This document shows positions 45,361-57,764 of a stretch of DNA of 64,000 nt, one piece after another. The DNA comes from Pleurodeles waltl (lineage: Eukaryota > Chordata > Amphibia > Caudata > Salamandridae). The stretch spans positions 1,350,118,323-1,350,182,322 of the forward strand of contig NC_090444.1 in the NCBI RefSeq assembly GCF_031143425.1, given 5' to 3'. Numbering within the stretch: position 1 is the stretch's first letter; each line of letters opens with the position of its first letter. The translations under genes were made by a program, and so were the position numbers. The notes below the pieces were generated by a model. The model ran no database searches. It was not told the origin of the DNA and worked only from the letters and a program-made list of their open reading frames with translations.

Positions 45361-46647
45361 AAACCAGGGATTGATGGAAAGTACCAGGCAGCACAATGCA
45401 TAGTTAGTTTCATAACCCATATTTACATTAAACAATTGCACATATCTGCAGAACATTATATTCCACGAACTTGCAAACCCAGACATATGAAAATGAAGGA
45501 GTTTACTCAGAATCTCACGATTTTATTGGTCAAACGATACTAAACTTCCGGTTTCTTGGTGCTTTAGTGAGCAGTTCTGCCGCTCGCCCCCTCTTCTCCC
45601 TTGGCGCATTTATATTATCAGCTGAGGGATCCTACTGCTGCATCAGCTCTGTAAGTGATGGTGGGATGGCCGGAAGGGAGACTTCTTTATATCTTCACTT
45701 CTGATAATATCTGGAAACTAGGTTAGAAGAAAGTGTCTGAAGCAGTACTGACGTCCCACAGGATGCTTCCTGCGCAAAGTACAGGGGTCATTTTTCCACA
45801 GTGTCTCTTTTTGGACTTCAGAAAGTGTTAATATACACTGAGGCTCAAAGTATTCGAGGTTACATAAAGAAGAGAAGACACGCTGCACACAGATCTCTCT
45901 GAGGGATAATGGCTGAAAATCAATACACCAGCTGATATAAGCACTTCATCCGTCTCCTGGAGGGAATTACACGACGAGGCACTGACGAGTGTTTGTTCAG
46001 AACATAGGAGATTCTTGCAGCATTGTTGCCAGCCAGTGCTAGGGTTATTTCTGCTAAATAAAATTACAGCCTGTCTGTATTTCAGGCATTCTCTGCAGAC
46101 CGCCATAATTAATCAGTATTGATTTCAGATTTTTAATGCTGTTGCTAATTAATGCTTCAGCACAAACCTCTGATCCCTGACAACATTTCTAGTGTAAAGG
46201 AAATATATTTCTTTCTCAGCTCATCGCAGTTTCAAATGTGGATGTGAAGGACATTCAGACTTGCTGACTGAGATGATACAATAAGTTATATAATTTAAAC
46301 ATTTTCTTCTTAAATGTGTTTATTTTTCTATGCACCAAGTCTCGAAGCTATTTTTTTTTTCTGTTTTCATTATTTTAATGGCAAAAAACAATGCACGCAT
46401 GATAATCAGATAATGAAACAATTTAATCTGAATGACACCCCAGTCATTCCCATATGGCCTATCTTCTCGAATGACCAATTGGTTGAACTTTGTCTCTCTC
46501 ACCGGGGTGTTTTCCTCATTATCTTCCCTTCTGGGGTTCTAGATAGAGACTTGTTCTATGTTGAGCCATAATAAGCTCTCCATTTCTCTCAGGCCCTATC
46601 GAATTTCTTTGGGCATCTCTGCCATTGTATGAAACCCTTTCTCCCTC
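45361..46647. other. no gene recognised
   Basis: After the LINE 3' tail, no coding domain or clear repeat structure was recognised. Confidence 0.5.
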
Positions 46648-48180
46648 TGTAGGAAATTGGATTATTGGTTGAGGGGGCGCAACCCTACGCTCAAGGAGAA
46701 ACCACAATTATTGTCAGGGTGTAACACACCCAAACCCCAAATTAACCTATGCTCAACCCCCTGGTAGCTTGGCTCAAAGCAATCAGGCTTAACTATGAGG
46801 CAATGTGTAAAGTATTTATGCAGCACACAAGCATCAATAAAGTGAAAACACAGCACAATTAACATCCCACACACATTTAGGAAAATAGAATAAGATTTCA
46901 TAAATTATTCGACACCAAAAGGACAAAAATCAAACCAGTATAACCAGAGTTATGATTTTTTAAAGTTGAAGGTTCTACCAACCAAGAAGTGGTCAGTAGA
47001 ACAGGAGATTTGCAATTTTAAAGATTTAAGTAAAAGTAGTGCCTAAAAGCACAAAGCACCAACTGTGGTCATCTGGTTGCACCACAGAAGGACAAAGTCA
47101 CAAGTTCAGACCGACAGTGATGAAACTCAGGCCAGAGACAGAGGCCAAGTTAGGCTCGCTGAACAAAGTACCTAAAATCCTGGTTACGGAGCGTTACGAG
47201 GTCCCACGATGAGGATGCATTGTGCATCAGCGGTTCTAGGGAGCTGCGGGGCTGCAATGTCAGGTCCTGCAGTAAGGAGGCTTTGTGCAACAGCGGTTCT
47301 TAGGAGCTGCCGGGCTGCGGTGTAAGGACCTGTGTCAAGGATACTTTGCAATGTAGTGGTTCCGAGGAGCTTTGGGTCTGCAATGCAAGTTTCTGCTTCA
47401 GGGATGCATTGTGCAGTAGTGGTCCAGATGCAAGGCAGTGCATTGCCTGCGTCGGTTCTGCTAGGATCACAGTTGGGCTAGCTGAGCCCCTTCAAGCCTA
47501 CTTCAAGGGTCCAAGACTAGGTTGGCACAACTTAGGGGGTAGAACTCATAGGGGGTAGAGTCCAGGTGCCGGGTTCAAGGTGGTTGGAGCCTTTTCTGTC
47601 CTTGAGACCTGATTAGGAAGCTAGCCAACTAGCCCTTGGAGTCCTCGCTCACACAGCAGAGTAGCAGTCATTCTTGCAGCAGAGCAGCACAGCAGCCCTT
47701 CGTCTGAGTCTTTCTCGGGTCCAGATGTGTATTAAAGAGTCGGGTCTGAGGGTTTACTGTTTAGTTGGTGCCAGCTTTGTAGTAGTAGAAGAAGTTTCTA
47801 GAGATTTGCACCCCTGAAGGTGTTTGGAATATCCTTCCTCTCTGCCCTCTGGCCAGCTTATCTGGGGGACACAAAACACTAGTGTGAAAGCCTTTGTGAA
47901 TGTGCTGAGGCAGAGCATTTTTGTTGGGCAAGTATGGTAGGTGACAGCTTCCCCCTCTATCAAGTCAGAGATGGCCCATCCTGCCAGCACCTCTTCCCCT
48001 TTGTCTCACTGTCTGGGAGCAATACACAAAGACCAACTACACTTAGTCATGTGACCCAGGATAAAGGCTGCAGGGACCAAATGGCTGGGACAAGAAAATG
48101 CCAACTTCCTTGCGATTTTAAGTTATTTGCTCCTATTGTATGTAGTATGTTTAGTGCTGTGTTTTTAGCTATATTAACCT
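46648..48180 (-). mobile_element. LTR-like block, minus strand, same group as 40261 and 1506
   Basis: Begins TGTAGGAAATTGG after CTCCCTC. From 46730 it follows the 40261 LTR and the 1506 block: CAAATTAACCTATGCTCAACC, CCCTGGTAGCTTGGC, CAATCAGGCTTAAC, GAGGCAATGTGTAAAG, then an A-rich part. A minisatellite lies at 47207-47432. The right boundary is approximate: L1-like sequence starts at about 48185, and no target duplication was confirmed. Confidence 0.55.
47207..47432. repeat. 63-bp minisatellite, about 3.5 units
   Basis: Units start near 47207, 47271, 47334 and 47397. Each has the order GGATGCATTGTGCA.CAG[CT]GGTTCT, then GGAGCTGC.GGGCTGC, then AATGTCAGG.CCTGC, with variants. It lies inside the minus-strand LTR-like block and may be a repeated R or U3 motif. 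Confidence 0.8.
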
Positions 48181-48184
48181 CAGC

Positions 48185-50180
48185 CTAGTTTTGATTGCTA
48201 CTTCCCTTAGATGGATCAGGACCATTTCCCAATCATTGTCCTCCAGGGCTCCTTACTTGGTCTTCCACCTGCAACTTAGGTTCTGAGGATTGTCTGGAGT
48301 GTTTTAATAATATTTTGATAAAGTTGTGGCATCGGTCTCTGAATAATCTTGCCTATCAGTACCCAATTTTCCAATTGGCTGTATTAAGGTATGTCTGTCT
48401 AGTTTATCACGTCTGTGTGTTAGTTGGAAGTATTTAAATCCTTGAGTGGCCATTAGGTGATATTCCTGCTGTAAACCCTTAAATGTTTTTACGCCTTCCA
48501 TCATATTCCCCAGGGATTCTATCCCAACATATTCCCATTGTTTAAAGCCAGAGAGCTTGCGGTCTTCCTTTATGGTCTTCCCTTTCCATAATGGTGTGGC
48601 CAGTGTGATCTTCCCCATCTAACTGAGGGCTTTAGTGGGGTCATCTCACACTTTCAGGGTTGCCTTTGTCAGAGTAGGCAGGTTTTTCCTGTTTTTCATT
48701 CCATAGATACAATGTTTGTATGTGACTGGTGTCATCTGTGCTCTTTCTGTCTTGGTCGCTAGCTCACTATGTGAGATAATCCCTCATTCCTTAATGATCT
48801 GAAGTTGTACTGCCCTTCAGTATGCCCTTATATCAGGGAGTGGGATACCCCCATTATAACTTGATCTTTTGGGAGTTTGCAGGGCTATCCTTGGGGTACC
48901 TCCGTCCCAGAGTAGCGAACGTCTGCACTATTCTGTCTAACTAAAAGTATGTTTCCGGCACCTTGTGTTCTGCAGTACATGCAACAATTTTAAGCAAAGT
49001 AATAATTTTAAAGAAAAAGACTGTATCCATAATCGATAAGGGGGGTTTGCACCATCTTCCTGCATTGGCTTGAAGCTCCCCTAGCACCCTCTCTAGGTTC
49101 CAGTCCAGAAATGTATCTCTGTTAGTTGTTACTTTGATTCCCAAATACTTGAAGTCTGACTGTAAAATGAGAAAGGCCCTGATAAGACCATTTCGGCTTC
49201 CCAGTCCCCTATCCGGTAGAGAGTTGATTTATCCGAGTAGATGCTGTAACCTAACTTGAAGTTGTAAATAATTGCCAGGACTGCCTGGATCAACATCACT
49301 GGATTAGTAAGATGAAATCAAAACATCATCTGCGTAAGGCAATATGTTTTCTGGTTCGTTTGTCACCTTTGGGAATCCAGTCATGTCCACTCTACAGTGC
49401 ACCAAGCATGCCAGTAGTTCCAGACCGAGTACAAATAAAAGGTCCTCTCCCAAATTCAAACTCATCGGATGGCACCCGCTTCACTCTCACCACAGCCGTA
49501 GATGAATTGTATAACAGGGCCACCCATTTGCAAAAATTTGGACCAAACCCTCATCTCAGGATGAAGCGTAGGTATCTTCAGTCAGTAGAGTAGAATACCT
49601 TTTCGGCATCCAACAAAAATATGGCTCTGAGCTCTCACTCCTTTTCACTTTTGTCTAACCAGACTTGTAGCCATCTAAGGTTAAGCAGAGTTGCCTTCTC
49701 CAATATGAATCAGGTCTCGTCTTTGTGTATAATTGAGGTAATTACCTTGGCAACCCTTGTCACTAGAATCTTGGCCAATATTTTGCTTATGGTATTCAAG
49801 AGTGAAATAGGCCCATAAAAGGCACAAAGGTCTCAAGGTTTATGGTGTTTGAGCATCACAACTAAAATTGCATCAAGACCAGACGAGAGATCCCATTTAT
49901 CTTTGGCCATATGGACCAGGTTCCAGAGATGTGGATTGGGGCCAAATGTTTGAACAGTTCCACGGGGAGGCCATAATGTTTGAACAGTTCCACGGGGAGG
50001 CCATTAGCTCAGGTGTTTTACTGATTTCATATTGGTCTACGCCTCCCCAACTTCCCCTAGTGACACATCCTCCTCTAACGCTTTTTGACATATCTGCTAA
50101 GACCAGGAGGCTAACAAAGGATGAAAGTAATGAAAAAGGGAATTAATTGTTTAGGCTGTGCTCATATGAGTCCGAAGTAC
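48185..50180 (-). mobile_element. L1-like LINE fragment, minus strand
   Basis: On the minus strand from about 50110 the segments appear in L1 RT order: a LDAEK segment (49614-49601) of the L1 LDAEKAFDRV motif followed by a RMRVGSKFLQM block, IYNFKLGYSI and DKSTLYPIGDWE, FLGIKVTTNRDTF with LDWNLERVLGEL (about 49144-49080), LSIMDTVFFFKIITLLKIV, then after 48620 the C-terminal GFKQWEYVGIESLGNMMEGV and a TFKGLQQEYHLMATQGFKYF block, ending in TTLSKYY at 48304. The catalytic ADD box was not found. Many stops are present; the 5' boundary is approximate. Confidence 0.75.
49945..50004. repeat. perfect 2 x 30-bp tandem duplication
   Basis: 49945-49974 and 49975-50004 are identical (AATGTTTGAACAGTTCCACG... 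in each). 30 bp is ten codons, so the duplication does not change the local LINE frame. Its perfection shows it is much younger than the L1-like fragment that carries it. Confidence 0.97.
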
Positions 50181-53100
50181 AATGCAGTTGCAGCATATAG
50201 TCTGTGTACCAATCCACATGTTTCTTAATACTGTCTGTGGGAGTAGTATTTTCCAGTGTCACTTCAGTTTGGTCACCTGAAAGGAATCTGTCTTCTAGGT
50301 TATTGGAAACTCCATTACCCATGCCTACACAAGGTATAGTTTTTCCCAGAACTTTAGAACTGACACAGTCTCAAATTAGCTCCCTACCTGAAGAATCAAC
50401 TTTCGAATATTACGTAAAAGAAAAAGTCAGTGTGGCACAGAAGCGTAAGTATATCCTCCACCTTTGCTTTACCCTCCACTGAGAGGAGCAAAAAACAATG
50501 CTGTAGCCACAGATTTTTATCTCATTCGAAAAGCAATCCGCTCAACACCACCTACTACACTTATTTTCCTGAGGTCTCCAACTAAAGGGCCTCAGATGGA
50601 GGATCAGTCCGAACCACCTACTCAAATATCAGACTGAGCCTTGGATTTTTGGGTATCAACTGTTCAAAATATTTGTCTAATATTGCATTGACACACACAT
50701 TCCCTAATTTTCACTGCTGATCACCAGTCAAAGAATAAGAGTAAGTCGCTAGTGCATCACTAGAAACAATAATCAGCGTCCCGACAGAGTTATGAGGTAC
50801 ATGGACAAGTCTTGGCCTATCCTCAGTAACAGATGCCACAGCCCAAGAAGATCTTGCCTTTTCCATTGTTTGTGGCTCTTCGTAGACTCCAGTAGTGAGT
50901 TATGGGATGGCCACAGACAATATAAAACCAAATGCTATTATCCTCTGTGTTTCTAAACGTGGATAATTCTGATTGAAACAAATGGGTTCCAAAAGGATCG
51001 TGGTGTATCAATCATATTGTTTGCATGATTAAACTGTCAATAAATCAATGAGATAATAACATATATGCCCAAAAAAATCAGTACCTGAACTTCTGTAAAG
51101 ATCAGCAATTAAAACATGAAAATAACTTGCCCATAGATCTGTTGCTCTTAATATATGGTATTGTATTTGAAAATTGTCAAAAACATTACTTTGATAAACA
51201 ACAAGGGTGGTGTTTAAAGGTGAATGGTGATGGTCCAGTGACAAAGGGACACAAAACATACTGATGAAGCAACGAAGTGAGTAAGGCATGCAACTAAAGA
51301 CACAGCAATGTCTGTGTATTTTTTAGAGTACAAGAACTGAGGCGCGATCCAAAATTTGAGTCGACTACCAAGTGAGGGTTTGAATAGCCCAGTCCTACTG
51401 TTTAACTTAGTTTACAGCATTTTGGCCGCTATGAAACGATTTAGTTGGGGTCTGCCTCTAAAACAAATCTGGAGACCCTTGTCAGCAATACTGCCAAAAA
51501 GAGCTAAAGAAACTTATCAAAGATAAATAATCTGCTAAAGTATAATCGCTATAGTATTCATTTCTTGAAGCCACTTCTGGTTCTCTTCCTTTCAGATGTC
51601 ACGTATTATAGTGTACCATTACTTCGAAAGGAAAACCATCACGCTAAGACCTCAAAAACATAGTTTTTGCCAGCCATACTTTTGTATTCTGTACCTTCTC
51701 ATGCCTCTATAATCCTTTGACATCAGAGTAAAGACTAAAAACGTAAACTTTGAGGCATGCATTTATGTTTGTTCCCATCACGCCTACTGTTTATAAGAGT
51801 TCCAGTCTCCTTATAGTTGTCATGGGCATCGATAAGCACTATGGTCACTGAGTCCTTTACAGTCTTATCCAGTACTCCACACAGTCTTGATGGGTGACCT
51901 CAAACATGAAGTCCAGATTTGTCACCGTCTATAGTTTTAGGTCTCCCATCTGGTCGACATGCTATCTTTTTTTTGCTAAACCCCTTATACTTACAGTTTT
52001 TAAGTTCACATCCTTGCCAGGTGTGAAGCTTAACCAGTGAATATTTCTGAGGTTGTTTCCCATTATTACATCCATTCTTTCCTCAGTGTTCCCAAATTGC
52101 AACTCAGAGATTTACATAACAACTATTTAAATGACATCTCGCAAATTATACCTGCTCTTCCTGTCTGGAAGTAGATTTCGCTACAAGTACAACATATATT
52201 TTGTGTGTCCTGTCACGTTCACCATGCCCTTGGAAGAGAGGATTCGCTGGCAATTTGAAAAATCTGTTTATGTAATTTGGCTTTTCCTCATACTCCTGGC
52301 AATATTTTTGCTGTGTAACAAATGTGTTGGGTGTGTATAATGTTTAACTTTCTCTTCTTTTTCCTGTTACTCAGTTTTCAGTTATACCTGTCTATAGAAC
52401 CTAATAGATATCTGCTATGTGGAGTGTGTGGTGGGATAGAGTAGGAAGAACACAGGGCTTGCTAGAGTTTCTCAGAGTAAAATTTTATTCTTAGAGGAAC
52501 AAACTGATCATCTCAACCTACCTTAAGATGTCTTCATTTTCCTTCACTGGGTTGGGTATTTGGGGTCCTCCCTGAAGGCCCCAAACTCCTCCTGGACGTG
52601 AGTGCAAGACGATCCCTTTTTGGAGTCCAGAGAGGTAATTGGAGAGTGTGAGAGATCAGGCTCAAATAGTATCATACCCTATTTCTCGGATGAGGCAAGA
52701 GTGGAATAGGATGAAATGCCATTCTTGATTTCTTGTAATAGCTGGGCACTCTCTGAATAATACTCTGTGGTTTTCTTTCACTCTCTGATCCCATCACTAG
52801 GATCTGCTTCTGATGTGGTGCTTTTTCCAAAGCAGGGGTCCTATATGAGGAGGATGCCAACATCCTCTTACCACCTTATTTTAGAACATGATAAGCTGTA
52901 GAAACACGCTGTCAGACTACTGGGTGTCTCACAGACTATAGTCCTTGCAGTGGGCATGGGCCGTCTTCCCATGCTCCTCCCATCCTTACAGTACTTGGTG
53001 CTCATGCCAGAATTGACTAGGCAGAATTTCCGGTATAGGGAAAGTTAGTGATGCAAGTACTTTGGGAAATTGACACCACACTGGCTCTAGGTAGCAGCAG

Positions 53101-53930
53101 AGTAAGTCTCTACTAATTTGTCTTATATTTCATTTGATTGTTCCTCCAGGATGATAGTGCACTCGATTTTGCAAAATTTCTTTAGCTCTTACTCCAGTTG
53201 TAAAGTCCAAGCTATCAGTTTGCACACACATCTCTTATGCATGTAAGCTCTCTGAGGTAGATGCTCCAGATAGTTTTTTTATTATAGTGTGGAAAATAAC
53301 CGCTGCGCCAGTCAATTGTATTCAATCTAAATCCCATAGGAAATTGAAAAAACCTACAGCGACACTCAAGAAGCCCCTTGGTAAGAAAATAGTGGATGTA
53401 ATCACAAATAAGCAAAGAAAATGCTGGAGAAGTGATTACCCTCGTCCTCTTCCTCATTACATTTCAGTATGGAAATCATACCTGCTCTTATTTCCAATTT
53501 TTTAAAACTGAATGGAATAATCCAGTTGTGTTGCGAATAATCTGATCTGCTCAAGAGAAAAGTAGTGGAACTGTGATGCGACAGAGGGTTTGGGAGCTCG
53601 AGGGAGTATACAGCAGGACAGGGCCGCTTACAACAGACTGTCTTTCATTCATTCCTATAGATTAAATTTCAACTAATGAGACTATCTGATAACTAGCAGG
53701 GCTTGTTGGCAGTGCACTAAAGATATATGTTCTCCTCAGTATTCTCCACTATCTAAATGTGTACTATCTTATGGTTGTTACAGTAGGAATCTTTTCTTAC
53801 TGATTCACATTTTTACTCACTTGCCACAAAATGTAGTGAAGGACATTGTGTTATTTGATATTAAAAGTTGGTCACATAAATAAAAGTGTGCACCTACTAA
53901 GTGAAGTGATTCTTTGTGGAAATAGGACAT
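50181..53930. other. no gene recognised
   Basis: 3.7 kb with short frames only. Nothing matched a domain I recognise; one short frame with a membrane-like C-terminus is listed separately. Confidence 0.45.
52131..52340 (+). other. 69-codon frame with a membrane-like segment, coding status doubtful
   Basis: ATG to TAA. The N-terminal half is basic (MTSRKLYLLFLSGSRFRYKY) and the C-terminal third is a long hydrophobic run (VYVIWLFLILLAIFLL) ending in a cysteine pair (CNKCVGC). It resembles a tail-anchored microprotein, but AT-rich DNA with T-rich codons gives hydrophobic frames by chance. There is no promoter, splice or homology evidence. Confidence 0.12.
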
Positions 53931-53933
53931 TAA

Positions 53934-54877
53934 GGCCCTCATTACGACCCTGGCGGATGGCGGTAAAAGGGAGAAATGTACTGCCAACAGGCTAGTGGTA
54001 CTTTTCCCCATATTAAGACATTGGCAGTTTGGCTCAAGCCAAACCGCCAGTGTACCACACCGTCCGCCACAGCGGCCGTCACTAGCCCGCCTGGAGGATT
54101 ATGACCCCGCCTACTGCCATGGTTTTCGTGGCTTCCTTACCGCCATGAAAACCATGGTAGTAGGCACTATCAGTGACAGGGAATTCTTTTCCTGTCACTG
54201 ATAGGGGTCTTCCCTGCTCCCCTTCCCCTCCCCAGGTTTCCCCCCCACCCCCTCTCCCTCTCCAGACCCCCTCTTCATGAATACACCTTCATGCACACAT
54301 GCACACATGCATTCACACACTCATTCTCACATTCAAGCATGCATGCATACATCCATTCACACGCACATCCACACACACTTACATACATACAGGCACACAC
54401 ACACATACACACAACACAACATACACACACTCCCACATCCATACAGGCACACTCACACAACACCAAACACACACCCATATTCACGCACATACAGACATAC
54501 ACACACCCCCCCCACCCTCCACCTCCTCTCCCCTCCCCTGTCGGAGCACCCGACTTTCCTTTTGTAAGGGGGTCCTCTGGCAGGAGATGGGACAGGCGCT
54601 ACTTCCAGCAGAAGCGTCCTCCAGGAGAACACCGCCAGGCCGTATCATGTGTCATGATACGGTCTACGGCGGTTTGCTGGCGTGGGCCTGCTGGAGGCAG
54701 CAGCACCATCTTACCGCCATCCGCCGGCATGGCCACAGATGGATTTCTGCCATCCTTCTGGCAGAAATCTGGCTATGGTCATAATATGTCGGATGGCAGG
54801 TAGCCGCGGCGATGGTCTTTTGGCGGCCGTCGCCGCGGAGGTAGGCGGTATATACCACCAATGTTATAATGAGGGCC
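53934..54877. mobile_element. Harbinger-like MITE, 944 bp, with CA-rich centre
   Basis: The ends are inverted copies (GGCCCTCATTACGA... and ...TTATAATGAGGGCC), flanked by the 3-bp repeat TAA (53931-53933, 54878-54880). A TAA/TTA duplication is the PIF/Harbinger signature. There is no transposase. Internal stems: CCATGGTTTTC with GAAAACCATGG (about 54118-54156); 54167-54180 with 54191-54204 (CTATCAGTGACAGG); CCGTATCATG with CATGATACGG (about 54638-54661). A CACA-rich array occupies about 54285-54510. It is related to the element at 13446-14595. Confidence 0.72.
54285..54510. repeat. CA-rich degenerate microsatellite
   Basis: Runs of CACACA, CACATGCA and CATACACA inside the MITE. They produce overlapping His/Thr-rich open frames that are not genes. 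Confidence 0.9.
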
Positions 54878-54880
54878 TAA

Positions 54881-55929
54881 ATCTGTTTTCAGGAGTACTA
54901 TGTGAACTTGACAAACATATAACCTAATAGAGTCTTTGCCGTGTCCAAAAATACATGGTACCAAGCCGACCTCGTGGAGCTTGTGTTGATTTATATATAC
55001 TAGACCAACGAGCACGCACTGACATCAGGTGATGTATTGTAGCTGTGGAAACATATGTTTCTGTATTTTCACACGACACTGTTAAAATGCGCTTATCTTT
55101 CAAACAAGGCACAGGCAAGAAATAGTAGAACACAAAAGCCATTCAAGATAACGGTTAGAAAATAGATGACGTGCTTTTCAATATTAAAAAACAATGTGCA
55201 TCACGGTGGCAGTTTACAAAATTTGAGCAACCCTGGTCAACGAGTATCCACATTTGGAATCACAGCCCGTTTGTCCTGACCTACTTCTGTGGGCAGTGAT
55301 AAATGGTTTTGCGAGGCCTAAATGACATTATGGGCGCAGTGGACTCTGTCCCATAGAGAAGGTTGTGTTGCCACAATGATTTTTTATTTTCAAACTGCCG
55401 ATGCATCACCTCTGCACACTCCGAACGCAAGCGTCTCATCACATACTGTGGTTTGTAGGTTGACATTCATGCGAGACCGGTGGCCATCAGGTTCCCAGAG
55501 CAAGTAGTAAATCCCATAGTGCACAGCGTGTGCCTCGAATGTGCAGATCTACATCTGCTTACTGGAGTCATACAACTACAAGACGTATATATAAGTTATC
55601 CACAAGTTTTAGAATTTACCGTCCCAAGTGGTAAATAAATCCCTGGTGCACTCTGCTTTCCCTCTATATGTGGGGAGTTACACAGTGCAGAGTTTGTGTG
55701 CGTATTGTGTAGGAAAAATACGAGATTTAACAAATATATATTTTTTCTTTTTCATTTTGTGGATTTTTCCCATACACTTGTTTTACCTTTACGTACCTGC
55801 TGTGTGAAAAGGAAGAATATTTCTGCTTTCTCCCCACACTTTCTGCAGCACTTACAACTGAATTGTTGGGATGCCAGTTGCCACTGTCAGTGTTTTCCCT
55901 GTCCACAGTGTTCAAATATCAGCTCCTCT
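54881..55929. other. no gene recognised
   Basis: No coding domain or repeat structure recognised. Confidence 0.5.
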
Positions 55930-56360
55930 GATATGGCGGAGGAGCGTCGCAGTCCCTTCCCCTCCCCCCCAGCCAGCAGCAACTGCTGCAAAGCCTTTAA
56001 CAAGGAAAGGATAATAAACTGTTTATTATCCTTTCCTTGTTAAAGGGGTGGGTCATGTGGGATGACAAGCACAGAGGGGGGTGCACTGTGCACTCCCCTT
56101 ACTGCGCATTTATGTGGCCAGCCAAACACACATGCGCAGTGTGCTCTCTCCAGCGTAACACTGTGTTGCCGGGCTGGAGAAAGCAAGCACAGGCTCCCAG
56201 CCAATCCTAACACTGCTCTGAGCAGCATCAGGATTGGCTGCAGGGCAGGCTGGGAGCCTGTGCCTGACTGGCCTTGTGCGGAGACTAAGGAGGATAGGCG
56301 GCACAGAGGTAAGTTTTAAATATATATATATATTTTTAATATTATTAATATCCCTTGCCC
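55930..56360. repeat. fold-back sequence with long stems
   Basis: Arms 55994-56018 and 56022-56046 are perfect 25-bp complements (CCTTTAACAAGGAAAGGATA...) around a 3-nt loop. Next to them TGCGCAT and ATGCGCA (about 56104-56138) can pair. A third stem pairs 56187-56200 (GCACAGGCTCCCAG) with 56250-56263, extended inward by CCAATCCT with AGGATTGG. An AT-dinucleotide run follows at about 56318-56335. This looks like a fold-back MITE. The ends and a target duplication were not identified. Confidence 0.75.
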
Positions 56361-57764
56361 CGTGCTCCGCCCCGCCCCCTGTAACCTCAGCGAGCCACGA
56401 CTGAATGCTGCATACATTTCGTCAATTCAGCACATGTGGGTGACAATGTAACTAACATACAAAAAGCTTTGCTGTGACTGCAAACCCCTGTGTATGTTGA
56501 GTCACCAGCAAACATGACGCATAACTAGGCGGCAGTGTCCTCTTTGGGGAAGACAGGAGCCAACTGTGAAGATGGACATCATGTTTCCAGGGAGCCGTTT
56601 CTGCAAAGTGGTGTTGAAGGAGCCTTGCTAGCTGCAGTTTGTCTCTTTGCGAGAACAGGAGATGGTTTCTGTCATCCTAAACTAGTGTTTTAGTCCTGCC
56701 CATCAAGGCTTTGCTCGAGAAATCAGCTCTTTATGTTAAGTCAAGCTCAGATTCTCTAAGAATCCTGCTGCCAAGACTGTCCACCTCTCGCTCTCTGGTT
56801 ATTCGCTGAGCACAGGTCTCACACTGGCAGAATAAGGCTGAAGTCCTCTGGTGCCCTTCACCTTACCTGTCTCTGGTGAAGGTGACCCTCCTGCCTGAAG
56901 GTGACCTGTGTCTCTTAACACAGCCTCAAGGCCTTGTATATCACCAGGCATTTATCGCCTCTTTATTATCATTATTAGAAATTATTTTTACGTGAGTAGG
57001 AACCATGGATATCACTGACGAGAGGACGTAGTAAAATGCCTCCTTAGGGTTAAGGATATATTTTCACTTCATATTAGTACCAAACATCCAGCATGCCTGT
57101 GGCTGGAGAACGATTTGCACCTCGTTAATCTTAAAATAAAAAAGACACAAGGATAATAGTGGTAGAGGCCCCACCCTATCTTTTCTCACATATAACATTA
57201 AAAGAGCTAGGGTGTGTATCTGCAATAAAACCCTGTGGAGTAACATACAGACATTGTGAAGGCTGGTCATGGGAGGGGCGGGCATGAAGTGGAGTGACAA
57301 TGGGCATGTGATAACATACCCTACCCCCTGATAGTGTCCTCTGCAGTGCAGGGGCATAACACAGATCCCTGCAGCCCCTGCAGTGCAGGGGCTGGGACTC
57401 AACCCTTTAGCAAGCCTCCAACCAGAACACGAGTCGAGGGTACACACACAAATAGATTGCTTCTACACATTTTTTTCACCAGGTGGACGCCATGTACCCT
57501 GCCATGGGTTTGGGCCCCACAGAAACATGCTAAACTTGTCCTGGTATAATTTCCAGACACCTGGACTTATTTAGAAACTCCTGCAAGGTGTCTGTTCAGG
57601 CATAGGGTCGGGGTTTATCATATTAGCTGGGCCCATTACAGAGGCAGAAGTTAAGGGGGCATCAAGCCTCCTTTTGTTGGAGTATCCTGGCTGGGAGCTC
57701 TTGGGAGCTCATACCTAAATGCAGTGGAGGGGAAACAAAAGCACCCAGCTTTACACTTTGAACG
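56361..57764. other. no gene recognised
   Basis: No coding domain recognised. A small stem AGCCCCTGC / GCAGGGGCT lies near 57379-57399. Confidence 0.45.

Noticed and set aside
54277..54803. Three overlapping plus-strand frames of 96-170 codons rich in His and Thr
   Set aside because: They are the three phases of a CA-rich array inside a MITE, so none is likely to be coding.
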